This document shows, piece by piece, positions 1 through 8,863 of a stretch of 64,000 bases of DNA. This DNA is from an uncultured Clostridia bacterium. Lineage in GTDB: Bacteria > Bacillota > Clostridia > Christensenellales > CAG-138. The number at the start of each line of letters is the position of its first letter. Within the stretch, counting starts at the first letter, position 1. Where the stretch lies: assembly GCA_934633695.1 (NCBI GenBank), contig CAKTYT010000001.1, positions 186,001-250,000 on the forward strand, in the 5' to 3' direction. The notes beneath the pieces are model-generated. The model was given only the letters and a program-made list of their open reading frames with translations. It was not told the origin of the DNA and made no database searches. Position numbers and translations under genes: made by a program.

Positions 1-337
1 GATAGTTGATGTGGCAGCTTTTTTATCATAACAAACAATCTGAAATGGATAGATTGTGCGTTATGCGCGGGTTTAAAGTTTGATACATATTTCTCCATAA
101 TGTATTAGCAATTATTGTTTAAACCAGGCAGAACATCGACGGCTCTCGTTACATTGCCATAATGCCCACTTTCTTGAGAACAACTGAATTTCACAGAAAG
201 CATCGGATGAATAGCAGTTCAGTGAACAATGCAGCTGATTCTCCGCAATATGCAGTCATATCATCAACGGTCAAAAAATTGCTTTTATTTAGCATTCTTT
301 CGTGCATAACTTTGCTCTCGAATACTGGGAAATTATT
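1..337. other. Intergenic stretch without a recognised gene
   Basis: I see no convincing gene here. The only local structure is a 7-bp inverted repeat, ACAATCT at 35-41 and AGATTGT at 51-57, with no U-tract next to it. The segment lies downstream of the rlmI-like gene, which ends at 338 on the minus strand. Confidence 0.5.
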
Positions 338-1564
338 TTAAACCACCTGGAAGATGTAAAACTTCAAATAGTCTGTTTCGGGCACGTTCCAAAGGATGGG
401 GTGATCAGGAGATTGTTGACGTGCTTCGATTTGCCTGAGTTGAACGGCTGCATCCTCTGCGGCTTCACGGAGCATTTTGCGGAACAGTTCGTCCGTCATA
501 AAGTGCGAGCAGGAGCATGTCGCAAGGTATCCGCCTCGCGGCAGCAGTTTCATTGCCTTTGCGTTAATTGCCTTGTAGCCGTTAAATGCACTGTGGACAG
601 TGTCACGACTTTTAGTAAAGGCAGGGGGGTCGAGGATAATCAAGTCAAATTCACATTTTTTCTTCTGTTCCATTTCGGTGAGCAAATCAAAGACATCCGC
701 ACAGACAAAATCCATAACGCCGTCAAGCTGGTTCATAACAGCATTTGCCTTTGTAAGTGCAACTGCGTCCTGTGAAATATCGACAGCGGTAACGTGCTTT
801 GCTCCGGCTTTTGCTGCATTGAGTGCAAAAGCACCTGTATGAGTAAAGCAGTCGAGTACATTTTTTCCTTTTGCAACCCTGGCAACGGCGAGACGGTTGT
901 ATTTTTGATCGAGAAAGAAACCGGTTTTTTGTCCATCAACTATGTCAACATTATAGATAATATCATTCTCTTTAATAATCAGCTTACCATTTTCGATTAC
1001 TGTCAGGTCATTAATAAGAAAAAAGCCTTTATGCGGTGTCAAGCCCTCCTTTAGGCGTATTTGTGCATCGCTGCGTTCCATTATTGCACGGATTTGAATC
1101 CCGTATTCTTTAAATACTTCAACGAAGAGCGGCAGCAGACGATTTTTCATCCGTTCAATGCCGAGTGAAAGAATTTGAACGACAAGAACATCACCAAATT
1201 TATCGACAGTGAGGCCGGGAAAGCTGTCAGCTTCGCCAAAAATGATTCGGCAGCATTCAAAGTCGTCTCCCATAACAGTCAAACGATAATCGATTGCATA
1301 GCGAATGCGTCTGCGATAGAAGTCATCATCAAATTTGTCATTTGCGTTCCGCGAAATAAGTCGGATGCGTATTTTGGAATTATCGTTTATAAAGCCTGTA
1401 CCGATAAATTTTCTTTTTTTGTTATAAACACTGATAAGATCGCCGTTTTCGTAATCACCTTCACAGCTGATGACTTGTTCGCTGTACACCCAAGGGTGAC
1501 CGCTACGGCAGGCACGCTCTGCTTTTTCACTGATGAATGCTTTACTTGTGTTTGATTGAAGCAT
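338..1564 (-). CDS. rlmI: Class I SAM-dependent 23S rRNA (cytosine-C5) methyltransferase, RlmI family
   Basis: The 408-residue protein has the RlmI layout. A PUA-like RNA-binding domain at about residues 5-80 contains the SGHPWVY motif. The methyltransferase fold follows, with DCFTHTGAF (238-246) as the SAM-binding loop, DPPAF (312-316), and CSCSH from C350 with the cysteines of the m5C family. RlmI in E. coli methylates C1962 of 23S rRNA; that target is inferred here from family membership. The ATG at 1564 has a GGAGGAAAA ribosome binding site just upstream. The gene lies 81 bases downstream of the SSB-like gene on the same strand and may be co-transcribed with it. Length and motifs look intact. 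Confidence 0.9.
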   Translation of the reverse strand: MLQSNTSKAFISEKAERACRSGHPWVYSEQVISCEGDYENGDLISVYNKKRKFIGTGFINDNSKIRIRLISRNANDKFDDDFYRRRIRYAIDYRLTVMGDDFECCRIIFGEADSFPGLTVDKFGDVLVVQILSLGIERMKNRLLPLFVEVFKEYGIQIRAIMERSDAQIRLKEGLTPHKGFFLINDLTVIENGKLIIKENDIIYNVDIVDGQKTGFFLDQKYNRLAVARVAKGKNVLDCFTHTGAFALNAAKAGAKHVTAVDISQDAVALTKANAVMNQLDGVMDFVCADVFDLLTEMEQKKKCEFDLIILDPPAFTKSRDTVHSAFNGYKAINAKAMKLLPRGGYLATCSCSHFMTDELFRKMLREAAEDAAVQLRQIEARQQSPDHPILWNVPETDYLKFYIFQVV

Positions 1565-1645
1565 GTTTTTCCTCCGTTATTTGTTCGGTGAAGACTATAA
1601 CACAAAACCCCGCTCATTTCAAGCAGGGAATGGAAGAAAAAGAGA

Positions 1646-2269
1646 TTAATCGACTTGTTCCGGTGTTTCGATAGTTGAGCAGCTGACTTCGTATGCTGTT
1701 CGTATTTCAGTAGACCCATCTTCAAGCAGTTTTTTGTATTCCCTGCTTTGAAGTCTTCCTGTCAGATTAAGCTTTTCACCGACATTAAGGCAGCTGAGGA
1801 AACGTGCGTTCCGTCCCCATGCAATGCAAGGGAGATAATCGGACTTTCCATAACGTCGGTTGACTGCAAGCAAAACATCGGCAATTTCACGAGAGAAAGG
1901 AGTTGTTCTGTAAACTACCGGTTTACAGATAAAACCCGAAAGCTCGCATTCATTGCAGTCTCCACCGTACTGCTCATCGGAAACCGGTAAAAACTCACGG
2001 GCGAAAACAGTTATAATCAGCTTGCTTCCCGCTTCAGTAGTCTTGTTGTATGAGCGAATTTGTCCAGCAATGCTGAAAATTGAATCTTCCGAAATTGTTA
2101 TTCCGTTGAGAAGCCTTTCACCGACGGTCACGGGAACGATATCCATTGTACCGCTGAGGCGTTCGACAGCGATTTTCAATTTATAAAAGGCTTCGCCGTA
2201 GAGAGTATGACTGTATTCAGCATCGGACACGGCACGACCGCATATGTAAATAGCGTTGTTTGAATCCAT
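1646..2269 (-). CDS. SSB-like protein with two OB-fold halves
   Basis: The 207-residue protein reads as two OB-fold single-stranded-DNA-binding-like halves, about residues 5-95 and 108-203, joined by a linker with two cysteines (CNEC). The second half, with a central AWGRNARF segment and a GRLQSREY strand, is the more recognisable SSB unit. There is no acidic C-terminal tail of the kind replicative SSBs use to recruit partners. It may act as a second, monomeric SSB or in a specialised repair or uptake step; this is inference. The start at 2269 has GGAGG six bases upstream. A terminator of the preceding DUF4956 gene lies immediately upstream, so this gene begins a new transcript. Confidence 0.7.
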   Translation of the reverse strand: MDSNNAIYICGRAVSDAEYSHTLYGEAFYKLKIAVERLSGTMDIVPVTVGERLLNGITISEDSIFSIAGQIRSYNKTTEAGSKLIITVFAREFLPVSDEQYGGDCNECELSGFICKPVVYRTTPFSREIADVLLAVNRRYGKSDYLPCIAWGRNARFLSCLNVGEKLNLTGRLQSREYKKLLEDGSTEIRTAYEVSCSTIETPEQVD

Positions 2270-2353
2270 GGTAGTCCTCCGGTTAGCAATATAAGCCTGT
2301 CAAGGCTGCAATAAATACTATTCCCGAAATCAAAGAATAGAATCTACGGCAAC

Positions 2354-2379
2354 AAAAAAAGCCGGGAAAGCCACCCGGC
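2354..2379 (-). terminator. Intrinsic terminator of the VTC-DUF4956 operon
   Basis: On the minus strand a GCCGGG stem, TGGCTTT loop and CCCGGC stem are followed directly by seven T residues, 13 bases after the DUF4956 stop codon. Confidence 0.85.
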
Positions 2380-2391
2380 AGGATAATCGAC

Positions 2392-3075
2392 TCAGATATC
2401 GGATTTCAGTGTCTCAGGTTTCGCACAGGAAACCTCGAGATTTCCGTTGTAAATGCGGAGCTCATCAATGAATTCCTTTTCCTTAATACCTCTCTTGAGA
2501 GTGATGGAATAGTGAAGATTGAAAAGACTGCCCATATTCGTAGTCTTGATTTTGAGAAGCTCAACCCTTGAGGTGTATTTTTTAAACACTGCTTCAAAGA
2601 CATCCTCATAGTTTAGACCTTCAGGAATAACTATCTTGAGATCGCGAACGAGCGGACCTGCGGAGCCGAAGTTCATACTGGTGAGCAGGAACATGACAAG
2701 ACAAATTATAATGGTAAGTATAACAGAAATGCCAATGAACCCTACGCCGTTAGCGAGGCCGATCGTCATAGCCAGGAAAACAAATGTAATGTCTCTTCCC
2801 GATGCGGGAACGGAACGGAAACGAACAAGACTAAAGGCACCTGCTATTGCGATTGCAGTACCAAGTTCCCCATTGACAAGAACGATGACGGTCTGGACAA
2901 TCACAGGGAGTATTGCAAGAGTAAATGTAAAGCTCTTCGTGTAATTATTCTTGTATGTATTGCACAGTGCAATGATCACGCCTAGAACGAGCGAAACGGC
3001 GATGCAAATAAGATACCCTGAAAGGGTCATTGTATCGGTCGCATTAAAAATGCTTGAAAAAACATCAAACTGCAT
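2392..3075 (-). CDS. DUF4956 integral membrane protein
   Basis: The 227-residue protein has four hydrophobic segments in its first 135 residues (about 18-37, 48-66, 72-84 and 100-135) and a soluble C-terminal domain of about 90 residues. The FSLVRFRS and GRDITFVFLAMTIGLA segments are typical of DUF4956 proteins. It follows the VTC-domain gene by 14 bases in the same operon, a pairing common in bacteria. By analogy with eukaryotic VTC complexes, the membrane partner could channel or anchor a polyphosphate-making subunit; that role is inference. The start at 3075 is preceded by GGAGGAATT. Confidence 0.8.
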   Translation of the reverse strand: MQFDVFSSIFNATDTMTLSGYLICIAVSLVLGVIIALCNTYKNNYTKSFTFTLAILPVIVQTVIVLVNGELGTAIAIAGAFSLVRFRSVPASGRDITFVFLAMTIGLANGVGFIGISVILTIIICLVMFLLTSMNFGSAGPLVRDLKIVIPEGLNYEDVFEAVFKKYTSRVELLKIKTTNMGSLFNLHYSITLKRGIKEKEFIDELRIYNGNLEVSCAKPETLKSDI

Positions 3076-3089
3076 AATTCCTCCAAAAA

Positions 3090-3842
3090 TTAAAAATCAA
3101 TATTTTTCACTGCATCTGGAACGGCAACAAAGCTGTTCCCTTCATTAAGATGCTTTCTGAGTTCAATGCCATAGGCAGTGCCGTACTTTGAGAACGAAGA
3201 GGGATAAATTTTATTCTCGTCGAGCAGCCTTGAAAGCCATAGCGGCATGGCAAATGCTGTTTTAACTTCAAGGACATACTTGTCCCTGTCAAGGAGCGGC
3301 AAGCCGTAACTGCCATTGCGCAAGTCAAAATCGCAAGTTCTGTACCTTAAATTTCTGTCGATCGTCAATCTGAGGTTGTCATCTTCACGGTCAAACAGGG
3401 CAATTCGTTCGCAAAACATGCAAAAAGACGGAGCCAGACCTTTGTAAAACTTAAAGGCGTATTTTACTTCCTTGCCGATTTGGTTATCAGGGAGAGACTT
3501 GTCCCCATTCATGATATCGAATGCCTCTTTATACGTCATATCGATTCGGCGTTTATAAACAATGCCCTTATATTTCTTCTTCAGTTCGTAAAAAGCTTCA
3601 CTATCGTCTCCAGGAGTGTTATAACATCGCAAACGAAGCTTTTCCTTGTACACGGGTTTGGAAACCGAGTGTCTCACAAGACGGCTGTCGGGAGTATCGA
3701 AGTAGACACTGCAAATTGTGCTCTCTCCGAACTCATCGTTACGCATATGCTTCATCAGTATGTCGATAATATTGACATACTGCTCGTGAGTTATAACGTA
3801 TTTTTTTTCGACGCGAGTGAAGATGTTCTTGCTGCGAGCCAT
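3090..3842 (-). CDS. VTC-domain protein, putative polyphosphate polymerase
   Basis: The 250-residue protein matches the VTC/CYTH-like triphosphate tunnel fold. Basic strands line the expected tunnel: RVEKKYVI near the N-terminus, YELKKKYKGIVYKRR in the middle, and YVLEVKTAFAMP near the C-terminus, where acidic residues usually bind metal. In yeast, Vtc4 makes polyphosphate from ATP; bacterial VTC-domain proteins are assumed to do something related. The enzyme has no membrane segment and sits directly upstream of the DUF4956 membrane protein, which suggests a two-component complex. The start at 3842 has an AGGAGGAGG ribosome binding site. Confidence 0.8.
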   Translation of the reverse strand: MARSKNIFTRVEKKYVITHEQYVNIIDILMKHMRNDEFGESTICSVYFDTPDSRLVRHSVSKPVYKEKLRLRCYNTPGDDSEAFYELKKKYKGIVYKRRIDMTYKEAFDIMNGDKSLPDNQIGKEVKYAFKFYKGLAPSFCMFCERIALFDREDDNLRLTIDRNLRYRTCDFDLRNGSYGLPLLDRDKYVLEVKTAFAMPLWLSRLLDENKIYPSSFSKYGTAYGIELRKHLNEGNSFVAVPDAVKNIDF

Positions 3843-3871
3843 AGAACCTCCTCCTGCAATAAACCGAGGGT

Positions 3872-3900
3872 ATTATACCACAAACTCTTCGCATTAAAAA
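3872..3900 (-). promoter_or_regulatory. Putative extended -10 promoter of the VTC-DUF4956 operon
   Basis: A perfect TATAAT, preceded by TGG (extended -10, TGnTATAAT), lies at 3872-3880 on the minus strand, 30 bases before the VTC start codon. The -35 region is weak. Confidence 0.5.
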
Positions 3901-3961
3901 GCCTAAATCGGGGAAAATGAGGCAAAAAAATCTTATACTTTCGTGAAACAAAAGGCAAACA

Positions 3962-4903
3962 TCAAATAAATTGTTTGATGTAGTCAGCAAGATTTTGATA
4001 CATTATTTTCCGAATATCCGTTTCAGAAAGCCCCATGCATGTAAGCCCTTCTGCAATACGCAGGAATCCGCAGCTGTCCTCAAGACCATCAATGTATCGG
4101 TTCATTCCGTCAAAGTCGGAACCGAGAGCACAGCATTGAACTCCACCGATATTAATAACGTGCTCAATATGTTTAAGAACATCGGTCAGCTCGGCGGTGC
4201 GTTTGTCTGTCAGCTGCTTATAATAGAAGTTGACCCCGATAACGCCGCCCTGCTTTGAAATTTCACGAATGTGTTCGTCCTGCATACATCGTGGATGCCG
4301 GCATATGCTGCGTGCATTTGTGTGTGAAGAGAAAACAGGTCTGGTTGCGATTTCGAGCACATCATCAATCCCGGCATCGTTGAGATGGGCAAGGTCAACA
4401 GCCATGCCAATGCTGCACATTTCACGAACGATGGATTTACCTTTGTCGGAAAGTCCGCGTTTGGATTTTTTTGTTGAAGGATAGGCGAGAGAATTAACAT
4501 CATTCCATGTCAATGTCATTGCACGAACTCCGAGTTTATACAGCATACGGAGGTTCGCAAGCGAACCTTCGATTGCTTCACCTCCTTCAACAGTCAGAAT
4601 GGTACCAATTTTATCCTCAGCGGGGTCAAAATCCGCCGTAAACGGAACGAGTTCCGGATTGCGTTCGAGCATACGATAATACGAGTCGATCATATTGAGA
4701 CACTGACTGAGTGGATTCTGGCTCAACAGCATATCAATCCATGCTGCGAAAAACTGCAATTTAACACCGCCTTTACGCATTGCAGGGAGACTTATCGCCT
4801 GACGTGAGTCGGGAGCCGCAATATCAAAATTGTCATAAGTCATGCGATAAAGAAAGTCGCAGTGTGCATCAGCAACGGGAATCGTTTTTTTTGTTGTTTC
4901 CAT
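3962..4903 (-). CDS. Membrane-dipeptidase-family peptidase (M19)
   Basis: The 313-residue protein belongs to the renal/microbial dipeptidase family, zinc enzymes that cleave dipeptides. Metal ligands are visible in VADAHCDFLY (HxD near the N-terminus), in VFSSHTNAR together with ICRHPR, and in GSDFDGM near the C-terminus. I chose the ATG at 4903 because AAAGGAC lies seven bases upstream; an in-frame upstream extension to 4966 lacks such a site. There is no signal peptide, so it probably works in the cytoplasm on imported peptides, which fits an amino-acid fermenter. It lies 87 bases downstream of copA on the same strand. Confidence 0.88.
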   Translation of the reverse strand: METTKKTIPVADAHCDFLYRMTYDNFDIAAPDSRQAISLPAMRKGGVKLQFFAAWIDMLLSQNPLSQCLNMIDSYYRMLERNPELVPFTADFDPAEDKIGTILTVEGGEAIEGSLANLRMLYKLGVRAMTLTWNDVNSLAYPSTKKSKRGLSDKGKSIVREMCSIGMAVDLAHLNDAGIDDVLEIATRPVFSSHTNARSICRHPRCMQDEHIREISKQGGVIGVNFYYKQLTDKRTAELTDVLKHIEHVINIGGVQCCALGSDFDGMNRYIDGLEDSCGFLRIAEGLTCMGLSETDIRKIMYQNLADYIKQFI

Positions 4904-4990
4904 GTCGATAGTCCTTTCAAAAGTCACAAATTCATGCCATACTGACGTAATATGCAGCCATGGCAAAATATGTGACGACAGGATAGCAGG

Positions 4991-7207
4991 TCATTTGAGC
5001 TTAACTTTTTTCAGCCGCAAAGCGTTTGTAAGTACAGTTACAGAACTCAAGCTCATTGCAAGTGCCGCAAGCATGGGGTTCATCAGCGGTCCTCCGAATG
5101 CATGCAGGACGCCTGCTGCAACTGGGATGCCGAGGCAGTTGTATGCAAACGCCCAGAAGAGGTTTTCCTTAATTATTTTGAGTGTTGTTCTCGATAAGGC
5201 AATAGCGTCATCAAGAGACGAAAGCTCTCCTTTCTTTAAGACAATGTCAGCACTTGCAATTGCGACATCTGTTCCAGTTCCGATTGCAATGCCTATATCT
5301 GCAGCGGCAAGGGCGGCAGCATCATTTATTCCATCTCCGACCATTGCGACGATCCCCTTTTCACGAAGTTTGTTGGTAAAGGAGTTTTTGTCTTCGGGGA
5401 GGCAGGAGCTTTTAACGTTTTCAATACCTACGGCGTCTGCAACACTGCGTGCGGTTTTTTCGTTGTCTCCCGTGACAAGCCAGACATCGATACCCATTGC
5501 TTTGAGCCTTGAAATTGCTTCGGGAGAATCCGATTTTACTTCATCAGCAACTCCGATGACACCGAGATATTTTCCGTCTCTCGCAAGGAGCAGTGGCGTT
5601 GAACCAACTTTTGTTACGGAATCAACATCTGATTCATTGATTGCAATGCCATTTTCAACAAACAAACGTTCATTGCCGACGAGCAGCGTGCTCTCACCGA
5701 TTTTTGCCTCACCGCCTTTTCCTACGAGTGCAGTAAATGTGTCCGGAGCAGCAAATGAAATGTTGTTTGCCATTGCATAATCGATAACAGCATGTGCAAG
5801 GGGATGTTCCGATGAAGCTTCTGCACAAGCAAACAAGCTGATAAACTCATCCTTCGTTATGCCTGAGGGGCGAACGTTGACAACAGCAGGTTTTCCGCTC
5901 GTGATGGTGCCTGTTTTATCAAGAATAATTGAGCGAATTTTGCAGGTCTGCTCAAGTGCTTCTCCATTTTTTATGAATATGCCCATGGAAGCACCGCGAC
6001 CCATGCCGACCATGATCGCTGTAGGCGTGGCAAGCCCCAACGCACAGGGGCAGGCAATTACAAGAACGGAGACGAGAATCTTGACTGCTACACCGAAGGA
6101 TTCACCTGCAATGAGCCATATAATTGCACTGAGGATGGCAATCGCCGTGACAGTCGGCACGAATATGCCGCTTATTTTGTCAGCAAGCCTTGCAATGGGA
6201 GCTTTACTGCCCTGAGCCTGCTCGACCATGCGAATCATTCCGGCAAGAACAGTATCATCGCCGACTCGTTCGGATTTATAGACAAAACTTCCGCTCAGGT
6301 TAACACTGCCGCCTACAACTTTGTCTCCGATGGATTTATCAACGGGAATGCTTTCACCGCTGAGCATGGATTCATCAATGCTGGTGGCACCTTCCGAAAT
6401 TGTTCCGTCAACGGGAATACATTCCCCTGGAAGAACGCGGATAAGCTCGCCGACTACCAATTCGTCAACGTTTACGGATGATTCCGTTCCGTCCTTTGCA
6501 ATGACTCTTGCAGTGTCAGGTGTAAGCCCGATAAGTGCAGCAACAGCATCGCCTGTTTTTGCTTTTGCACGCTGTTCGAGATATTTGCCGAGCATGACGA
6601 GCGTTACAATGACACCGGCCGATTCAAAATACAAGCCATCATGAATCATTTCGTGATGACCTTTGAATATCAGGACTGTTGAATAAAGAGAGTAGGCAAG
6701 GGATGCAATGGTACCTAGTGCAATTAAAGAATCCATATTGGGATGAAATCCGATAATTGCTTTTACTCCGCGGTAATAAAACGCTCTTCCCGCAAAAAGA
6801 ACAGGCACGAGGAGAACGATTTGGGCGAGTGTAAAGGCCTTTGCCGGCATCAAAAACTTCGGTATCGGAAGACCAACCATATGCCCCATGGACAAGTAGA
6901 AGAGAGGAATTGCAAATATGAGTGCGAGAATAAGATCATTTTTACGTCTCCTCATATCCTTCTTGCGGCGTTCAGCTTCGATTGCAGATTGTTTTTTTAT
7001 GCTCTGAACGTCAGCAATCGTGAAGCCTACTTTTTGAACCGCAGCGTAAATAGCTTCAGACAGATCATCCTTACTGCGGACAGTCAGTCTTTCAGTTGAC
7101 AGGTTGACACTTGCCGCTTCAACGCCCGAAATACGTTTGACAGCTCTTTCAACAGAGGCGGAGCATGCTGCACAGCTCATTCCGCCGATAGAAAACTCCT
7201 TTATCAT
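4991..7207 (-). CDS. copA: Copper-translocating P1B-type ATPase
   Basis: The 738-residue protein exports copper(I) across the cytoplasmic membrane at the cost of ATP. It has one N-terminal HMA domain with the MSCAACS metal motif (C12, C15), then eight expected membrane segments. The ion-binding ACPCALGLATPT motif, the phosphorylation loop DKTGTIT, the SEHPLA motif of the nucleotide domain and the GDGINDA hinge are all present. The CPC plus late membrane residues of this type fit group IB-1 (Cu/Ag). The start at 7207 follows AAAGGATTACG. No CopY or CsoR regulator gene is adjacent. It is divergent from the yqfC operon. Confidence 0.92.
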   Translation of the reverse strand: MIKEFSIGGMSCAACSASVERAVKRISGVEAASVNLSTERLTVRSKDDLSEAIYAAVQKVGFTIADVQSIKKQSAIEAERRKKDMRRRKNDLILALIFAIPLFYLSMGHMVGLPIPKFLMPAKAFTLAQIVLLVPVLFAGRAFYYRGVKAIIGFHPNMDSLIALGTIASLAYSLYSTVLIFKGHHEMIHDGLYFESAGVIVTLVMLGKYLEQRAKAKTGDAVAALIGLTPDTARVIAKDGTESSVNVDELVVGELIRVLPGECIPVDGTISEGATSIDESMLSGESIPVDKSIGDKVVGGSVNLSGSFVYKSERVGDDTVLAGMIRMVEQAQGSKAPIARLADKISGIFVPTVTAIAILSAIIWLIAGESFGVAVKILVSVLVIACPCALGLATPTAIMVGMGRGASMGIFIKNGEALEQTCKIRSIILDKTGTITSGKPAVVNVRPSGITKDEFISLFACAEASSEHPLAHAVIDYAMANNISFAAPDTFTALVGKGGEAKIGESTLLVGNERLFVENGIAINESDVDSVTKVGSTPLLLARDGKYLGVIGVADEVKSDSPEAISRLKAMGIDVWLVTGDNEKTARSVADAVGIENVKSSCLPEDKNSFTNKLREKGIVAMVGDGINDAAALAAADIGIAIGTGTDVAIASADIVLKKGELSSLDDAIALSRTTLKIIKENLFWAFAYNCLGIPVAAGVLHAFGGPLMNPMLAALAMSLSSVTVLTNALRLKKVKLK

Positions 7208-7380
7208 TTAACGTAATCCTTTCTGGTGAAATTATCATACTCGCATTCTACAATAAAATCCATCGTTTGGCAATGATCGATTTGATAATACGGGTATGCA
7301 TTTGTATGTTTGTACAACGTATAGTATCGGCTTACTGTGAACAGTGCATACAGGGAACGACCTTGGCATATTATTCGAAC

Positions 7381-7683
7381 ATGAAGAGAGTGTTATCGGA
7401 AAGAAAATTAAATGAAACCCGCGAAAACGAAAAAACAAGCGGAATAAAGGCGACTGTGCTTGCCTCATCTCAACCGATCATCAGGATTTGGGGGAATAAC
7501 GCAGCTGAGGTTGAAAATTATACCGGAGTGCTTGAAATTGCACCGTGTAAGGTCAGACTTTACACCAGAATCGGTATTTTGTGCATTTACGGAGAAAACC
7601 TCATTGTCGAACTTGCCGATTCAGAAACTTTTGTCTGCCGTGGCAAAATCTTTTCTGCGGGATATGAAGAAAGAAAACAGTAA
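7381..7683 (+). CDS. yqfC: Sporulation protein YqfC
   Basis: The 100-residue protein ends in the YqfC (DUF1429) domain, seen in the strand-rich sequence from IIRIWGNNAAEVENYTGVLE through CIYGENLIVELAD to CRGKIFSAGYEERK. YqfC is made under mother-cell control during sporulation in Bacillus and pairs with YqfD, which follows here after 19 bases. The ATG at 7381 is the best match to family length, but its ribosome binding site is poor; in-frame starts further up to 7267 would add a Cys-rich stretch foreign to the family. The gene heads the yqfC-to-recO block. Confidence 0.78.
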   Translation: MKRVLSERKLNETRENEKTSGIKATVLASSQPIIRIWGNNAAEVENYTGVLEIAPCKVRLYTRIGILCIYGENLIVELADSETFVCRGKIFSAGYEERKQ

Positions 7684-7702
7684 TTAAGGCGGGAAAAAGT
7701 AT

Positions 7703-8863
7703 ATGCGTCTATGGAAATTTTTTAAAGGCTATGTTAAAATAAGGGTGAAATGTCCTCGCCCTGAAAAAACTGTCAACGTCTTTGTTGAAAACGGGGTGTC
7801 ACTCCACGATGTCAGACATGTCTCAAAAAATGAAATGACAGCGGTTGTCAGCCATGGAGGATTGCATTCGGCGGTGAATACTGCAGATGAGAACGGGTGG
7901 CACGTGGATGTTGTGGACGAGCAGGGTCTGCCTGTGATAATGAAAGTCCTTTTGCATAGACCTATGCTGGTCGTGACGATCTTGGTCGGCTTTGCAGCAA
8001 TACTTTTCCTTTCGGGACGAATACTCAGGTACGATATCGAGGGGATTGACTGCGTGTACGAAGAAGAGATAATCGGAATTCTTAATTCATCCGGCGGACA
8101 GCTTTACGGAAAAGCATCGAATATCGATTTACATGGGATTAGTAAACGATTGGTTGATGAAATTGATGAAGTCAGCTTTGCCGACGTAAGACGCGATGGG
8201 GTAGTGCTTAAGGTTATCGTTCACGAGAACGGACGGAAAATGAATGCCAACGAAGAGGACGGACCTGCTGACATCTTTGCTGAAAAGGAATGCATAATTG
8301 AAAAAATCGTTGCAACAAGGGGAAAGGCCATCGCAAAACCGGGGCAGGCGGTCAAAGCAGGTGCTTTGCTGATAACAGGGGACATAACCCCCGAAAATTT
8401 TCCCGAGAAAATTCTTGTCAGAGCAAGCGGGGAAGTAACGGCGAGGGTCATATATCGATTAGTCGTAAGGGTCGATTCGCTCGGAGAGAAGCTCATCAGG
8501 AGCGGAAGGGAATGCAAGTACGCAGCAATCGATTTGTTCGGAAAAGAAATAGGCTCCGCTGTGGAATTTCAGAACTATGAATTCGAATTGTCAGAAAAAC
8601 ACATACTTTTGATGGCAGGTGTTCCCATACGGGTAAGTGGAGGAACGGCGTATGAGCTGGTGACCGCGGAAGCTGAGCTGACAGAAAATGAACAAAAGGA
8701 AAGGTCAATGGAGGCTCTTGAAAGCAGACTGCTGTCTTCAGTTCCGGATGATGCGAGAATAATCAGCAAGGCTGTAAACTTTGTTAGGGAGCAGGATGGG
8801 TCGCTTACGGCAGCAATGATAATTGAAACAATAGAAAAGATTGGAGTTACGAAACCAAGATGA
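7703..8863 (+). CDS. yqfD: Sporulation protein YqfD
   Basis: The 386-residue protein matches YqfD of spore formers. It has an N-terminal cytoplasmic part of about 85 residues, one membrane helix at about 88-110 (MLVVTILVGFAAILFLSG), and a long outside region with the IRVSGGTAYELVT segment near the C-terminus. It is required for efficient sporulation in Bacillus relatives; its molecular activity is not established. GGCGGG lies upstream of the ATG at 7703. The stop overlaps the phoH start by four bases (ATGA), which implies translational coupling. Confidence 0.9.
   Translation: MRLWKFFKGYVKIRVKCPRPEKTVNVFVENGVSLHDVRHVSKNEMTAVVSHGGLHSAVNTADENGWHVDVVDEQGLPVIMKVLLHRPMLVVTILVGFAAILFLSGRILRYDIEGIDCVYEEEIIGILNSSGGQLYGKASNIDLHGISKRLVDEIDEVSFADVRRDGVVLKVIVHENGRKMNANEEDGPADIFAEKECIIEKIVATRGKAIAKPGQAVKAGALLITGDITPENFPEKILVRASGEVTARVIYRLVVRVDSLGEKLIRSGRECKYAAIDLFGKEIGSAVEFQNYEFELSEKHILLMAGVPIRVSGGTAYELVTAEAELTENEQKERSMEALESRLLSSVPDDARIISKAVNFVREQDGSLTAAMIIETIEKIGVTKPR

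Noticed and set aside
302..1555. Plus-strand reading frames across the rlmI gene
   Set aside because: They are frames opposite a gene with full methyltransferase motifs and have no ribosome binding sites.
5000..6650. Long plus-strand frames across copA
   Set aside because: They are shadows of the P-type ATPase gene, caused by its codon bias.
7319..7361. A sporulation sigma-E promoter ahead of yqfC (CATACA at 7347-7352)
   Set aside because: The -10 is suggestive, but no matching -35 lies at the required distance, so I cannot support it.
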